From: Bactericera cockerelli
Taxonomy: Eukaryota; Arthropoda; Insecta; Hemiptera; Triozidae
Reading direction: 5' to 3'
Length of the DNA stretch: 64,000 nt
Assembly (NCBI GenBank): GCA_024516035.1
Contig: CM044961.1
Location: forward strand, 7,805,796 to 7,869,795
Shown: piece by piece, positions 50,797-61,659 of the stretch
How positions within the stretch are numbered: the stretch's first letter is position 1
Layout of the letters: the number at the start of each line of letters is the position of its first letter
The notes under the pieces: generated by a model
The model's database searches: none
What the model saw: only the letters and a program-made list of their open reading frames with translations
Told to the model about the DNA's origin: nothing
Made by a program: the position numbers and the translations under genes

Positions 50797-51040
50797 AGCC
50801 AGCGTCGATGGCATGTTGAATACACCAGTCCTCATTCAGTTACTTAATATAAGCAATGTCCAGTGAGGATAGGACTTGTATGGGTGACCATTCAAATTCG
50901 AACCCTCGTGATGCAGGCTATTCCCGGCCCCACACAGACTGGGTTTGAGAAGCTGGTTTGTGAGTTTTCTAGCGAATGGAGGGTAAAACCCCCGTCGTGA
51001 TATGACCATGCAGTTGATGTCCACGTTAAACACAAAAAAA
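50797..51040 (+). mobile_element. 5S-SINE H, full length
   Basis: 5S-like part (50799-50915) with CACCAGTCCTCATTCAGTTA, box-A area TAAGCAATGTCCAGTGAGGA, and box C GTATGGGTGACCATTCAAAT. Then core ACTGGGTTTGAGAAGCTGG, CTAGCGAATGGAGGGTAAAA, CCCCGTCGTGATATGACCAT, end GTTAAACACAAAAAAAA. Confidence 0.85.
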
Positions 51041-51280
51041 AGGTTGGAGGGGGGAGGAACTGAATGAAGGGGTAAAAGCTCTGGCGTGCAAGGATGGAAT
51101 GGAGGGACGTCGATGAGGAAATCGGGAGAAAGCTGTAGAAAAGAGGGCGTTAAGGAAGGTTGGAGCGGATTGCTGAGAAGAAGGGGGCTGGGGGAGTAAG
51201 GGAGGAGCCGTAGAAGAGGTGAAAGGAGGTGAAAGAAGGGTTACTGCTTTGTAGGAGGGAGAGTAGAGGACAGGAGGATA
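51041..51280 (+). repeat. Purine-rich spacer
   Basis: GGA-rich, with AAAGCTCTGGCG at 51075 related to the ~110-bp satellite. Confidence 0.5.
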
Positions 51281-51925
51281 AGAATATGAACGAGGTGTTG
51301 TGTCAGGAGTGGTAGAGGGGAGGAAAAGAGGGAAGAATATGAAGGAGGCGTTGTGGCCTGAGTGTAGAGGGGAGGAAAAGAGGGAAGAATGGGATAGGAG
51401 GCGTGGTGTCAGGAGTGGTAGAGGGGAGGAAAAGAGGGAAAAATAGGATACGTGGAAATAATAGGAAAAGAAGTGTTGTGTCAGGAGTGGTAGAGGGGAG
51501 AATAGGATAGGACGCTTTATGTCAGGAGTTGTAAAGGGTAGGGAAAGAGGGAAGAACATAGGATAGGAAGCGTTGTGTCAGGAGTGGTAGAGGGGAGGAA
51601 AAGAGGAAAGAATAGGATAGGAGGTGTGGTGTTAGGAGTGGTAGGGGGGAGGAAAAGATGGAAGAATAGGATAGGAGGCGTGGTGTCAGGAGTGGTAGAG
51701 GGGAGGAAAAGAGGAAAGAATAGGATAGGAGGTGTGGTGTTAGGAGTGGTAGGGGGGAGGAAAAGATGGAAGAATAGGATAGGAGGCGTGGTGTCAGGAG
51801 TGGTAGAGGGGAAGAAAAGAGGGAAGAATAGGATAGGAGGTGTGGTGTCAGGAGTGGTAGAGGGGTGGAAAAGAGGTAATAATAGGATAGGAGGAGTGGT
51901 GTCAGGAGTGGTAGAGGGGAGAGCG
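51280..51925 (+). repeat. 54-bp tandem satellite, ~12 copies
   Basis: GGAGTGGTAGAGGGGAGGAA, AGAGGGAAGAATAGGATAGG and AGGCGTGGTGTCA repeat at 54 bp from about 51550; earlier copies are less regular. Because 54 is a multiple of three, one frame stays open (51575-51949, an 18-residue repeat). I see no start context or domain supporting a protein. Confidence 0.9.
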
Positions 51926-52560
51926 GTGAAAGTTACAAAGGAAAGGTAAGCTGTAGGTGGAGAGAGTTGGTTGAGAAGAGGAGGATTTAGAAAAGGTTGA
52001 GCTAAAGAGGAATAGAAGAACTTTTCCTCTATTCCTCTTTTGCTGGTGGTATAAGCTCTGAAGAGGTGATGGAGGGTAGGAAAGGAGAAAGTATGGGAGG
52101 GGTGAAGGAGGGGTAAAGGGTAAGAGCAAAGGAGGGTTAAATTAGAAGCAGGGTGGTGGAGAGAGAAAGTAGGGTTTTTTGAAGCTCAGAAGAGATAATG
52201 GAGGAAAGTGGGTGGGTGATTAGGGAGGGTGGAAAAGGGATGGGTATGACGGAGGCGAAGGAGGAAAAGGAGAATTGGTGGGTGATAGAGGGTAAGAGAA
52301 AAGGAGGGGTAAATTGAAAACTGGGTAGTGGGGAGAGAGAGAAGGGTTGGGTATAACTCTATGGAGGTGATGGTGGAAAATGGGGTGGGAGCAATCGGTT
52401 AATGAAGGAAAGGAAAAGAGGGAGTGTGAGGGCGTTTAGGGGAAGGTGAAGAAGTGGTAAATGAAAGCACGGTGGTGGGAAGAGAAAGAAGGGTTGGGTA
52501 AAGCTCATAGGAAACGATGGAGGGAAAATGGGTTCGGAGCGATAAAGGGAGGTAAAGAGA
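51926..52560 (+). repeat. Purine-rich degenerate satellite
   Basis: Units with GGTGGGGAGAGAAAGAAGGG and AAAGCTC appear about every 160 bp (52150, 52325, 52475), an older higher-order repeat. Confidence 0.6.
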
Positions 52561-52564
52561 AAGT

Positions 52565-53120
52565 GTGAGGGGGAATCGAAGAAGTATGAGTAGGAAAAGG
52601 GGAATAGAAGAAGTTTGAGGAGGAATAGACGAAGTATGAGTAGGAATAGAGGAAGTATGAAAAGGATTTCAGGAAGTACGTGGAAGAATAGAGGAAGTAT
52701 GATGAGGAAAAGAGGAAGTATGAGTAGGAATAGAGGAAGTATGAAAAGGATTTCAGGAAGTACGTGGAAGAATAGAGGAAGTATGATGAGGAAAAGAGGA
52801 AGTATGAGTAGGAATAGAGGAAGTATGAGGAGTAATAGAGGAAGTTATGATGAGAATTGGAGGATAGGAGGATGAGAGGAAGTATTAGGAGGAATTGAGG
52901 AAGTATGAGGGGAAAAGAGAAAGTATGATAACGAAGAGAGGAAACATGAGGAGGAAGAGAGGAAATATGATGAGAATTGAACAAGTATGAGGAGGAAAGA
53001 GGAAGTATGAGGAGGAATTAGAAGTATGAAGAGGAATAGAGGAAGTATGAGGAAGAATAGAGGAAGTATGATGAGGAAAAGAGGAGTATGAGGAGGAAAA
53101 GAGGAAGTATGATGGAAAAG
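52565..53120 (+). repeat. 21-bp satellite with an 84-bp higher-order repeat
   Basis: GAGGAAGTATGAGGAGGAATA-like 21-bp units. A block of four units (AAAGGATTTCAGGAAGTACG inside) is duplicated exactly at 84-bp spacing (52660 and 52744). Both strands give open frames of 86-159 residues as a by-product. Confidence 0.88.
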
Positions 53121-53534
53121 AGAGGAAAATGAGGTAGAGAGAGGAAAGAGGGGAGAAAATGAGGGTAGTATTAAAATAGGGTTGTGGGGAGAGAAAGAAG
53201 GGTTGGGTAAAGCTCTGAGGAAATGGTGGAGGAATAGAAAAAAAAGTTGGGGTGGCGAAGATGAGGGGAGGAAAGGAGGAAGTATGGCATGAGGGGTGGT
53301 AAAAGCTCTGGAGGAGAGGGGATCGATAATTCACGGGAGTGGGGGTAGACGCACTGCTGGCTGTCCCTTAGGAATGGAGGGGAAATGGGTATAGGGTGTT
53401 TGTGAGGTGGAGCAACGTCTTGTAGGTGTACGTGGTGTGAGATTTTTGTGAGGTGGAGCTGTCTACCAAACTACTGTCTTATCTATTTATTTATTTACAC
53501 TTAGATCACTTAACCACCAATGAATACATTTCAG
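53121..53534 (+). repeat. Purine-rich end then unique DNA
   Basis: GA-rich to about 53340 (again GGGAGAGAAAGAAGGGTTGG). From 53341 to 53534 mixed sequence with a duplicated TTTGTGAGGTGGAGC. Confidence 0.5.
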
Positions 53535-53535
53535 A

Positions 53536-53765
53536 TGTCTCAGTAGCTTGATCGATAAGGAGGTGGACTTGTAATCCGGTCAAGATTGGAAAAAAATCTG
53601 TCCCAAAATGTGGTAAAAATTTAGACCCAAGTTTGATAAAAATTTAGCCCCAAAATAAGGTAAAAATTTAGTCCCAAGTTTGGTTAAAATTTAGCAGCGT
53701 TGAATAGTTGTGACGCCACGAAAGTGATTAACACAAATTTGATGACATTATAAGTAAACATTCTA
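53536..53765 (+). mobile_element. tSINE-D with internal tandem expansion
   Basis: Head TCAGTAGCTTGATCGATAAG, then in place of the B box three or four ~30-bp repeats (AAAATTTAGTCCCAAGTTTG), then the D tail GTGACGCCACGAAAGTGATT and AACACAAATTTGATGAC. Confidence 0.65.
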
Positions 53766-53767
53766 GT

Positions 53768-53769
<2 letters not shown>

Positions 53770-53801
<32 letters not shown>
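53770..53801 (+). repeat. Poly(T) run, 32 nt
   Basis: Uninterrupted T-run. No SINE-E body follows, so its origin is unclear. Confidence 0.9.
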
Positions 53802-53803
<2 letters not shown>

Positions 53804-53907
53804 CCAGTTTTTTTTCTAGTAATTTTGCCGGAATGAATTTTGAAGATTCAGCCACGGGTTCTTACATTACCCTTAATAGATAGAAACAGACACAATTCTT
53901 AGAAGTG

Positions 53908-54160
53908 GAGTAAGCCAGCGTCGATGGCGTTCTCGTAGGATCACCGAGCAAGCAACGTCCAGCAAGGATAAGGACTTCCATAGGTGACCATTCAATAGAA
54001 CCCTCGTGTTGTTAACTATTCCCGGCTCCACTCTGGGTGAGTGAGGTTAATTTGAGGAGATATTTTTGAGTTTCGAGCGAATGGAGGGTGAAACCCCGGT
54101 TGTGATATGTGATATGACCAATGCAGTTGAAAGTGACGTTAAACTCAAATAAAGAAAATG
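53908..54160 (+). mobile_element. 5S-SINE H, full length
   Basis: AGCCAGCGTCGATGGCGTTC, GTAGGATCACCGAGCAAGCA, ACGTCCAGCAAGGATAAGGA, box C ATAGGTGACCATTCAATAG, core TGGGTGAGTGAGGTTAATTT, CGAGCGAATGGAGGGTGAAA, end TTAAACTCAAATAAAG. Confidence 0.82.
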
Positions 54161-54165
54161 CGATG

Positions 54166-54236
54166 GGCATCACCGAATCAAGCTACAACATAGACCACAA
54201 TCGTCCACAGTATATGCTGTTTCAAGACTACGGGAG
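54166..54236 (+). repeat. tSINE-E fragment
   Basis: CAAGCTACAACATAGACCAC, CGTCCACAGTATATGCTGTT; both ends lost. It is followed to 54405 by unremarkable sequence. Confidence 0.6.
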
Positions 54237-54414
54237 AGAAAGAAAATATATAAATTAGATGCTGTTGGCGTAAAAAACACCTTCGTTATACAATATTTGA
54301 CAAATAACTTGTATCGCCCCGAAAGCAGTCCATGATTAACAATATTTTTTACAAAGTTCAAGAAAAGATACTTTTGGAACACCCTGTTTAGTAGGACAAA
54401 GTAAGGAGAAGAAT

Positions 54415-55990
54415 AGATGCGGGGGAAGAGAAGAGAGTGAGAAATAAAAATTAGAAACCTGAGAAAGCGAGGAGAGAGATAGGGGGAGAGAGGGAGGGAG
54501 AGAGATAAAGAGAGAAAGAGTTAGGGAAAGAGAAAAAAGGGGAGAGATAAAGTAAAGTGAGAGAGTGGGAACAAAAGAGAAAGTAAAACATAAAATATAA
54601 GGAAATGGAGAAGAGAGTGAGAGAGAAGGAAGAATTGGACAAAAAAATATATAGGAGACAAAGGGTAAAGAGAGGAGAAAGGGTAAAGAGAGAGTGAAAA
54701 AGAGAAAAAGATAATGGAAGATAAAGAGGAAAAGAGAGAGAGAGAAAGAGAGAGAGGCAGAGAAAGAGAGAGAAAGACAGATAAAGAGAGAGAAAGAGAG
54801 AGAGAGAGAAAAAGAGAGTGAGAAGAGGAGAGAGAGAGAAAGAGCCTAAATTTAAACGTAGTAGAAAGAATGAGAAGGAGATTGGCAAAGAAGAACATCA
54901 GGAGCAGGCGAGAAAGAAAGAAGTACGAAGCAGAGGAAGAAGATGGGAGATTAGTAGAAGAAGATTAAGAATGGGAAGGAGAAGGAAAAGCGATTAAGAT
55001 GGGAGAGTCTAAAGAAAAAGTGAGGGGAAACTTGAACGAAGAATGGGAAAGACTGAGAAATGGGAGGTACCCACATAGCGAGAGAAGAAATATAGATAAC
55101 AACAAGATATAGCTACATAGAGACGTAGGAAGAGTGGGTAAAGCTATAAGATAAAGATGGCAGAGTGAGGAGTAAGTTGAACGTACAATGAGAAAGACTG
55201 AGAAATGAAGGTACATATACATGCATGAGACAGAAGGATATTACGAGGAGAAGAACAGATAATGGGAGAGTTGCATGTGAGGGGAGTAGAGGAGTAATGA
55301 ACGAAGGATGGGCGAGAAATGGGAGGTACATAGCAGGAGCAGTACAGATACCGAGGCAAGAAACATAGATGTAGAGGACATGAAAATGGGGGCCAGGGGT
55401 GGATAGGAGTGGATAAAGACGGAAGAGTCTAAAGAATAAGTGAAGGGAGTGTCGAGCACAGAATGGCAGGGATACAGAAATGGGTGGGGCATAGAAAAGC
55501 ATGGGAAGAGAAATTGCACATAAATATTGTATAGATGAAGAGTAAATGGAAGGGATGGCATGGAGATGAGCAAGATAGAAGGAGAGATAAGAGAGCATGA
55601 AGAGAAGATAGGTGTAACTGAAGAAAGAGTGAGAGGACTTCAGAACGTTGAAGGACAAAGTCGTAGAAAGGGTATGAAAAATAATGGCTAAAGAAGAGGA
55701 AGAAATAGGGACTAAAAGCTCGATTATAAAATAGAGAGAGAAAGAGAGAGAGAGAGAAGTGTAGATAAAGAGAGAGAGAGAAGTGAAGATAAAGAGAGGG
55801 CCAAAGACAAAGGACTGGAGTGTAGCACAGACAAAGGAGTAGGACACTCGAAGAAATAGATGGACCAAATGGATTATACAAAAGCCCAAGAGAAATATAG
55901 TGATGTAAGAGAAAGAAATAGATATATGATTCAATTGATGAAGAACAGTGTACGAAATACAAGATGTGAGACACAATGGATTACAAAATT
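54415..55990 (+). repeat. Purine-rich tract with decayed repeats
   Basis: GA-rich to 54850, then A/G-rich sequence in which GATGGGAGAGTCTAAAGAAA-like and ACTGAGAAATGGGAGGTAC-like blocks recur at ~190-bp spacing (54995-55070, 55150-55220, 55300-55490). The 287- and 181-residue reverse ORFs are by-products. Confidence 0.65.
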
Positions 55991-55994
55991 AGAT

Positions 55995-56250
55995 GGTGGC
56001 AGCGTCGATGGCACGTTGAATACACCAGTTTTCATTCAGTCACTGAAAATTAAGCAACGTCCAGCGAAAGACTTGAATGGGTGACCATTCAAATTTGAAC
56101 ACTCGTGATGCTCGGCTATTTCCTACCCACTCAGGCTGGGTGAGTTTAATTTTTAGTAGCTCGTTTGTGAGAATGGAGGGTAAAACCCCTGTCGTAATAT
56201 GACCATGCAGTTGTAAGCGATGCGCGACGTTAAACCTAACTCTAAAAAAA
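55995..56250 (+). mobile_element. 5S-SINE H, full length
   Basis: GGCAGCGTCGATGGCACGTT, CAGTCACTGAAAATTAAGCA, ACGTCCAGCGAAAGACTTGA, box C ATGGGTGACCATTCAAATTT, core CAGGCTGGGTGAGTTTAATT, GAATGGAGGGTAAAACCCCT, end CGACGTTAAACCTAAC. Confidence 0.85.
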
Positions 56251-57100
56251 ATGGTCAAGAAAAATAAGGTTAGTAAGAAGAGATTACCTAGTAGAAATAA
56301 TGAGAAAGAAAAATTGACACTTGAAATAGAAATATGTAGAGCTAGAGTAAGAGTGAAATAATTTATAGCGTGGGAAAGAGAGAGGAAAAAGGTATTTTTT
56401 TTTGGGTAAAAAAAGAGATAGAGAGAAAAATGAGAAGTAATATGGTTGGAAGGAAAAGATTAGAGCAATAAAGAGAAAAGCAAAAGAAAATTGGAAAAAT
56501 TGAAGCAAAAAAATGTTAGGTAAGATTAAAGAGAAAAAGAGAAAGAAGTTATTAATAGGCAAAGAAGACGAAGAACAAGTCCCACTCTTCGGGTACTAAC
56601 ACAAAGAAAAGACACCGGGAAATAAAGGTGTGAGACAGCAAGTTAGGAAGAAATGCAAAGTTGTGTGAGAGAGAAGGAGAAAAGATCATGGAGCAGGTTC
56701 AGCAAGTACAGCCTGTGTATGACAGATGGAGGATATGGAAGAGGACAAGAAAGTACAAAGACTATAGTATGGGAAGTAAGAGGAAGAGGAGTTGAAAGGT
56801 GGATGAAGAAGTGAGTGGAGTAAGAGAAGAAAATCAGATGAATTGTGGAGTGGAGAAGACACAACATAGAAAGAGAGAGAAAGGAACGTATGTGGTAGGA
56901 CTGGTAGAAGTTCCTCATACACATTATGACCTGTATAAGACGACGCGACAGTATACAGGTGATAAAGTAAGATAATGTGTGGGAGCAGAGTCGGTCAATA
57001 ATTGGATAGTATTAGGAAGCTAATAACAATGGAAGAATAAAAGATACTGGGAAGTATAGACAAACAAAAGAAAGAATGGGAGATATAAAGTAAAATAGAT
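56251..57100 (+). repeat. A/G-rich degenerate tract
   Basis: Purine-biased, with no clear unit and no gene. Ser/Phe/Leu-rich reverse ORFs reflect base composition. Confidence 0.5.
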
Positions 57101-57251
57101 CATCATCATAGGGTGGCGTCATCGTGAAAGATCGATGGTAGCCAGACAGTGGAGGAATGACTCAGCACTTCTACCAGGCTAATAATTGGCTAGGGCCACC
57201 AGAACCAAGCCAATGTTGGTCTACTCCCTGTTTTTAGTCCCCCAGCCAGAC
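57101..57251 (-). mobile_element. Element F, one monomer, internally deleted
   Basis: GATCATCATCATAGGGTGGC start, GACAGTGGAGGAATGACTCA, TGGTCTACTCCCTGTTTTTA and CCCCAGCCAGAC end; about 20 bp of the body is missing. Confidence 0.75.
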
Positions 57252-58030
57252 TATATTGTTTGATGTTGTAAAATATATATATCGTTTAAAAAAAAAGAAC
57301 ACAAAAGTAAGGCTTATAAATGGATTGGACGTAAAAGAGTAGATAAGAAGGTGGTGAACAAGAAAGAGTATTGGTAACTTGAGGTGAAAGAAAGGAAGAA
57401 CAGAAGTACCGAGGATATGGAAAGTTGAATGATTAAGAAGAGACAATAGATTGGTCTGAGAAAAAGTACAGAGGCTATGCCGAAGAAGAAAGACAGAGTG
57501 ATGCTTTGGACGTGTAAAAATAAGTGAGAAAGTGAGGATATTAAAATGAGACTTGAGAGTAGTAGAGAATTGAAGTAGAGATGGTCAAATGATTGGTGTT
57601 GGGATGAATGAGGGAGGAAGATAAGGGTGAAGCAATAGATTTGTCTGACAAAAAGTGAGGAGCATATGCGTGAACAAAGAGAAAGAAAAAGTGATGCTTT
57701 GGACTTAGTAGGAATAGATGAGAAACAGGAAAACAAAGAAGGAACCTTACGGGAAGAGAGAAACAGAGATAAGGATGATAAAAGAAAAATAGGCAGAAAG
57801 GGTGGTCTATTGAGATATTACAGACAAAGTAAAGATACTGTCTACGTAAGACAAAGAGGGACAGTATATGAAAGGAATGGCAGAGTCCAAAGAAGAAGTG
57901 AGGTAAGTTCAACATGACACGAAGATAAAGAGAGAGAGAGAGACGGGTACGGTACCAATAGCAAAAAAAAGGAAGAGGATGAGAAACTTAATAACGAATA
58001 AGACAAAGATAAAATTGAAGGGAAAGAAAG
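57252..58030 (+). repeat. A/G-rich degenerate tract
   Basis: AATAGATTTGTCTGACAAAA and GAGAAAGAAAAAGTGATGC-type blocks recur at 57448 and 57640 (about 190 bp apart). No gene seen. Confidence 0.5.
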
Positions 58031-58033
58031 AGG

Positions 58034-58306
58034 TGCAAGACGGGCTCAAGGCGGTAGGGTGCAGGGTGCAAGACAGGCAGGGTGTAAGACGGGCAAGGTG
58101 CAGGACAGGCTGGGGTCAAGACGGCAGGGTGCAAGACAGCAGGGTTCAAGACGGGCAAGGTGCAAGACAGCAGGGTGTAAGACGGGTCAGGTACAGGACG
58201 GGCTGAGGTCAAGACACCAGGGTGTAAGACAGCAGGGTGTAAGACGGGTAAGGTGCAGGACGGGCTGAGGTCAAGAAGGCAGGGTGTAAGACGGGCAGGG
58301 TCCAGG
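58034..58306 (+). repeat. GC-rich short minisatellite
   Basis: GGGTGCAAGACGGGCAA, CAGGACGGGCTGAGGTCAAG and CAGGGTGTAAGACAG alternate with a basic period of 15-18 bp, forming a ~60-bp higher order. Much more G/C-rich than adjoining DNA. Confidence 0.85.
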
Positions 58307-58309
58307 ACG

Positions 58310-58945
58310 ATATAAAGAATGAGAAACATGAAAGGAGGAGGGAGGGTTGGGGAAATGAAACTTGAAGAAAGAGAAAAGGGTGAGAGAGGTTTGGAACATT
58401 GGATGGAAGGAGAAAGGAGAGTTGAGGAAGTAAAACTTGAAAGAAGGGAAAAGAGTGAGGAGGTTTGGAATATTCGATGGAAGGAGGAAGTACTGTTAGG
58501 ATAATGAATCTTGAAGAAAGGGTGAGGGAGGTTCGGAAAAATTGATGGAAGGCCGAAGGAGTGGAGTCCTGTGAGTCCAGTGGTATGGATGACTTCGTTT
58601 TCATATGGAGGGATTCGATTTCACTTCTTAGATACAACGAAAAACTGTATAAATAGTTATAAGTATTGTCTCTTTTTGACACAACAACTGCTTATATGTG
58701 AGAAATTTTTTGAGGGCAAAATAAATTTCAATAGCCACCCTGGCCGCCAACATTTGAACCGGTCAAACGGGACAGTCACCCAAAGAAGACGAATAAATAT
58801 ATGAATGAGTGGAGGCAAAGAATAGTTAGTGAGTGCAGATAGAAGAGGAATGGAGTACAGGTGTTGGTGGAATACTAAAAGGGAGGAAAAAAGAGTTGAA
58901 GAGGCTATTTGTAATGGATGTTGAAGGTACTGCATGTCTTGAAAG
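58310..58945 (+). repeat. Purine-rich repeats, then a unique stretch
   Basis: GAAACTTGAAGAAAGAGAAA, GGTTTGGAACATTGGATGGA recur at ~60-70 bp (58330-58560). The stretch 58600-58800 is ordinary sequence with a short ACATTTGAACCGG motif and no gene. Confidence 0.55.
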
Positions 58946-58949
58946 GAGG

Positions 58950-59960
58950 TTATTAGTAGGTGGATGTAGACGGGGAGGGAGGTTATCAGTGGGTAATGTA
59001 GAGGGAGGTTATCAGTGGGTAATGTAGAGGGAGGTTATCAGTGGGTGGATGGAGAGGGAGGTTACCAGTGTGTGGATGGAGAGACAGAGAGAGGTTATGA
59101 GTGGATGGATGGAGAGGGAGGTTATTAGTGGGTGGATAGAGAGGTAGAGGGAGGTTATCAGTGGGTTAAGGGAGAGGGAGGTTACCAGTGGATGGATGGA
59201 GAGGAAGAGAGAGGTTATTAGTGGGTGGATGGAGAGAAAGAGAGAGGTTATCAGTAGGTGGATGGAGAGGGAGAGAGAGGTTATCAGTGGGAGGATGGAG
59301 AGGGAGAGAGAGGTTATCAGTGGGTATTAGATGGAGAGGGAGAGGGAGGTTATCAGTGGGTGGATGGATGGAGAGAGAGGTTATTAGTGGGTGAATAGAG
59401 AGGTAGAGGGAGGTTATCAGTGCGTTAAGGGAGAGGGAGGTTATCAGTGGGTGGATGGAGAGGGAGAGAGAGGTTATCACTGGGTGGATGGAGAGGGAGA
59501 GAGAGGTTATCAGTGGGTATTAGATGGAGAGTGAGAGGGAGGTTATCAGTGGGTGGATGGAGAAGGAGAGGGAAGTTATCCGTGGGTGGATGGAAAGCGA
59601 GGGGGAGGTTATCAGTGGGTAGATGGAGAGGGAGAGGGAGGTTATCAGTGGGTAGATGGAGAGGGAGGTTATCAGTGGGTAGATGGAGAGGGAGAGGGAG
59701 GTTATCAGCGGTTGGATGGAGAGGGAGAGGGAGGTTAACCGCGGATAGATGGAAATTGAGAGGGAGGTTATTAATGGGTGGATAGAGAGGGAGTTTACCA
59801 GTGGGTGGATGGAGAGGGAGAGAGAGGTTAGTAGTGGGTGGATGGAGAGGGAGGTTAGTAGTGGGTGGATGGAGAGGGAGGTTAACCGAGGATGGATGGA
59901 GAGGGAGGGGAAAGTTATCAGAGGATGGAAGGAGAAGGAGGTTCTCACTTGGTGGATGCA
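58950..59960 (+). repeat. 30-36-bp minisatellite, ~30 copies
   Basis: GGAGGTTATCAGTGGGTGGA followed by TGGAGAGGGAGA, mostly 30-36 bp apart; unit length varies by insertion of GAGAGG. Six ORFs on both strands translate the repeat. Confidence 0.9.
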
Positions 59961-60119
59961 ATAGTCAGAAGAGAGGGAGAGAAAAATCAGTGAGAAATTC
60001 AGAGGGTCTTCACGGTTGAGAATATGAAGTCATTGTTAAAAGAAGTCCAAGGCTGATTTCTCTGTCGTAAAGCAAAAGCCTTTTCAAAGAAATTGCGAGT
60101 TGGGTACAGCAGTATAAGG

Positions 60120-60595
60120 GAGGGAGACTCAGGATGAGTTAGGGGAGAGGAACATAGGATTAGTTAGAGGGAAGAACGCAGTATTAGTTGGGGAGAGAGG
60201 GGTACGTAGGATTAGTAGGGTATGCGGACGTATTATTTGTTAGGAGGAGGGACGCAGGATTAGTTGGGAGAGGGACGCAGGATTAGTGGAGGAAGGCATG
60301 TAGGATTAGTTGGGGGGAGGGACGCAGGATTAGTTGGGGGTAGGGACAATGGATTAGTTAGGGGAAGGGACGGAGGATTAGTTGGGAGAAGGACGCAGGA
60401 TTAGTTGGGGGGAGGGACGCGGGATTAGTTGGGGGGAGGGACGCAGGATTAGTTGGGAGTAGGGATAATGGATTAGTTGGAAGAAGGAGTGCAGGATTAG
60501 TCAGGGAGAGGGATGCAGGATTATTTGGGTAGGAGGGACTCAGGATTATTTGGGTGGGAAGGATTCAGGATTAGGAGGGAGATAATGGTGATGCG
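60120..60595 (+). repeat. ~24-bp minisatellite, ~18 copies
   Basis: GGACGCAGGATTAGTTGGGG and AGA/GGA spacers. The GATTAG core resembles but is not an arthropod telomere repeat. Confidence 0.85.
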
Positions 60596-61400
60596 GGGGT
60601 ACCTGGATGCGCAGAGTGGCAGCCTGAACGGGGAAGAGAGGGAGAAAGAGAAGGAAATTGAGAACAAAAAAGAAGTGAAGGGAGTTGTAAGAGAAGGAAA
60701 GGAGGCTGGAAAAAATATAATAACAAGGAGAGAGGTGAAGAATAGAAAGTATGGGTAGGGTTTAACTGATAGGAGAAGAGGACAACAATGAAGAATAAAT
60801 TTGCAGAGGCAAAGGAGGGGAAATAGGAAAAGAAAGAGAGAGAGTGAGGAGAAAGAGAATTAGGGGAGGGAAAAGAGAAGGGAGGAGACACAGGAAAAAG
60901 ATAATGGAGACAAAGAGAGGAGTAGATATGAAAGAGATGGACGAGCCAATATAATGTTAGGGACAAAGAGAGACTGATTAGGAAAAGAGTGAGAGAGAGA
61001 AAGAGAGAGAGAAGGCGTGGGTGAGGAGAAAGAGAATAAGGGAGAGGAAATAGAGAGTCAAAGAGAGATGGAGGGATACAGGAACAAAGACAATAATGGT
61101 GAAAGAGGGAGAAGAAGAAAAGGAGGGGGAGAAGAATTTTCTGAGAAAGAGGAAAAAAGATAATTAAAGAGATGAAGAGGGAAAGATATAGTTAGAGAGA
61201 GAAAGAAAAAGAGAAGAAGAGGAGAGGAGAGAGAGAAAAAAGAAGGAAAGAGAGAGAAAGAAGAGAAAGAGAGAAGAATTGATAGAGCGAGGTAGATGTG
61301 GCAGCACTGGGTGTTGGGAATTAATATTGGGGTGGGGGAAACAGCAAATTTTGCCGTTAGCGGTATGAAGAGAAACACAAGTTACGTGAGGCATGTCAGT
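60596..61400 (+). repeat. GA-rich tract
   Basis: AGAGAAAGAGAATTAGGGGA and related loose units; reverse ORFs of 76-131 residues are repeat translations. A unique patch (GTGGCAGCACTGGGTG) is at 61298. Confidence 0.65.
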
Positions 61401-61540
61401 ATAATCTGCGGGGAATAGTTTGGTTGGGCATTTTTTGATTTTTCTTGAAGAAGGAATCTATTCTCAACATTATTATCCAGTTTTAGTCATCATTTACTTA
61501 AGAAATGGTTTCTAATCCTAGGACCACAAACCACTGAGTC

Positions 61541-61640
61541 GAACTCCTTGGCTCAGTGGTTAAGTGCATCGCTTCCTGACCGGAGTCTCGGGTTCAAATC
61601 CGGCCGGAGCGGAAAATTCGGGACCAAGATTTTCCGTTCC
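61541..61640 (+). repeat. tSINE-M head
   Basis: CTCCTTGGCTCAGTGGTTAA (A box), GTCTCGGGTTCAAATCCGGC (B box), CCGGAGCGGAAAATTCG, then AAAATGGCATGAATGTAA. It passes directly into a reversed tSINE-L. Confidence 0.65.
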
Positions 61641-61659
61641 AAAATGGCATGAATGTAAT

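Noticed and set aside
49863..50825. 320-residue minus-strand ORF with SSYSMSPPIPCLLLFHV repeats
   Set aside because: It is the translation of the 17-bp array; the other two frames give the same repeat, so there is no coding constraint.
50797..50915. 5S rRNA gene
   Set aside because: Diverged at many paired positions, followed by the SINE core, and present as similar dispersed copies.
55113..55976. 287-residue minus-strand ORF
   Set aside because: Composition follows A/G-rich plus-strand DNA; overlapping ORFs exist in other frames and no domain is visible.
59188..59961. Gly/Arg-rich ORF on plus and Pro/Leu-rich ORF on minus
   Set aside because: Both strands and several frames of the 33-bp array are open; repeat artefact.
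60120..60595. Interstitial telomere repeats
   Set aside because: The GATTAG core sits in a 24-bp unit and lacks (TTAGG)n or (TTAGGG)n runs.
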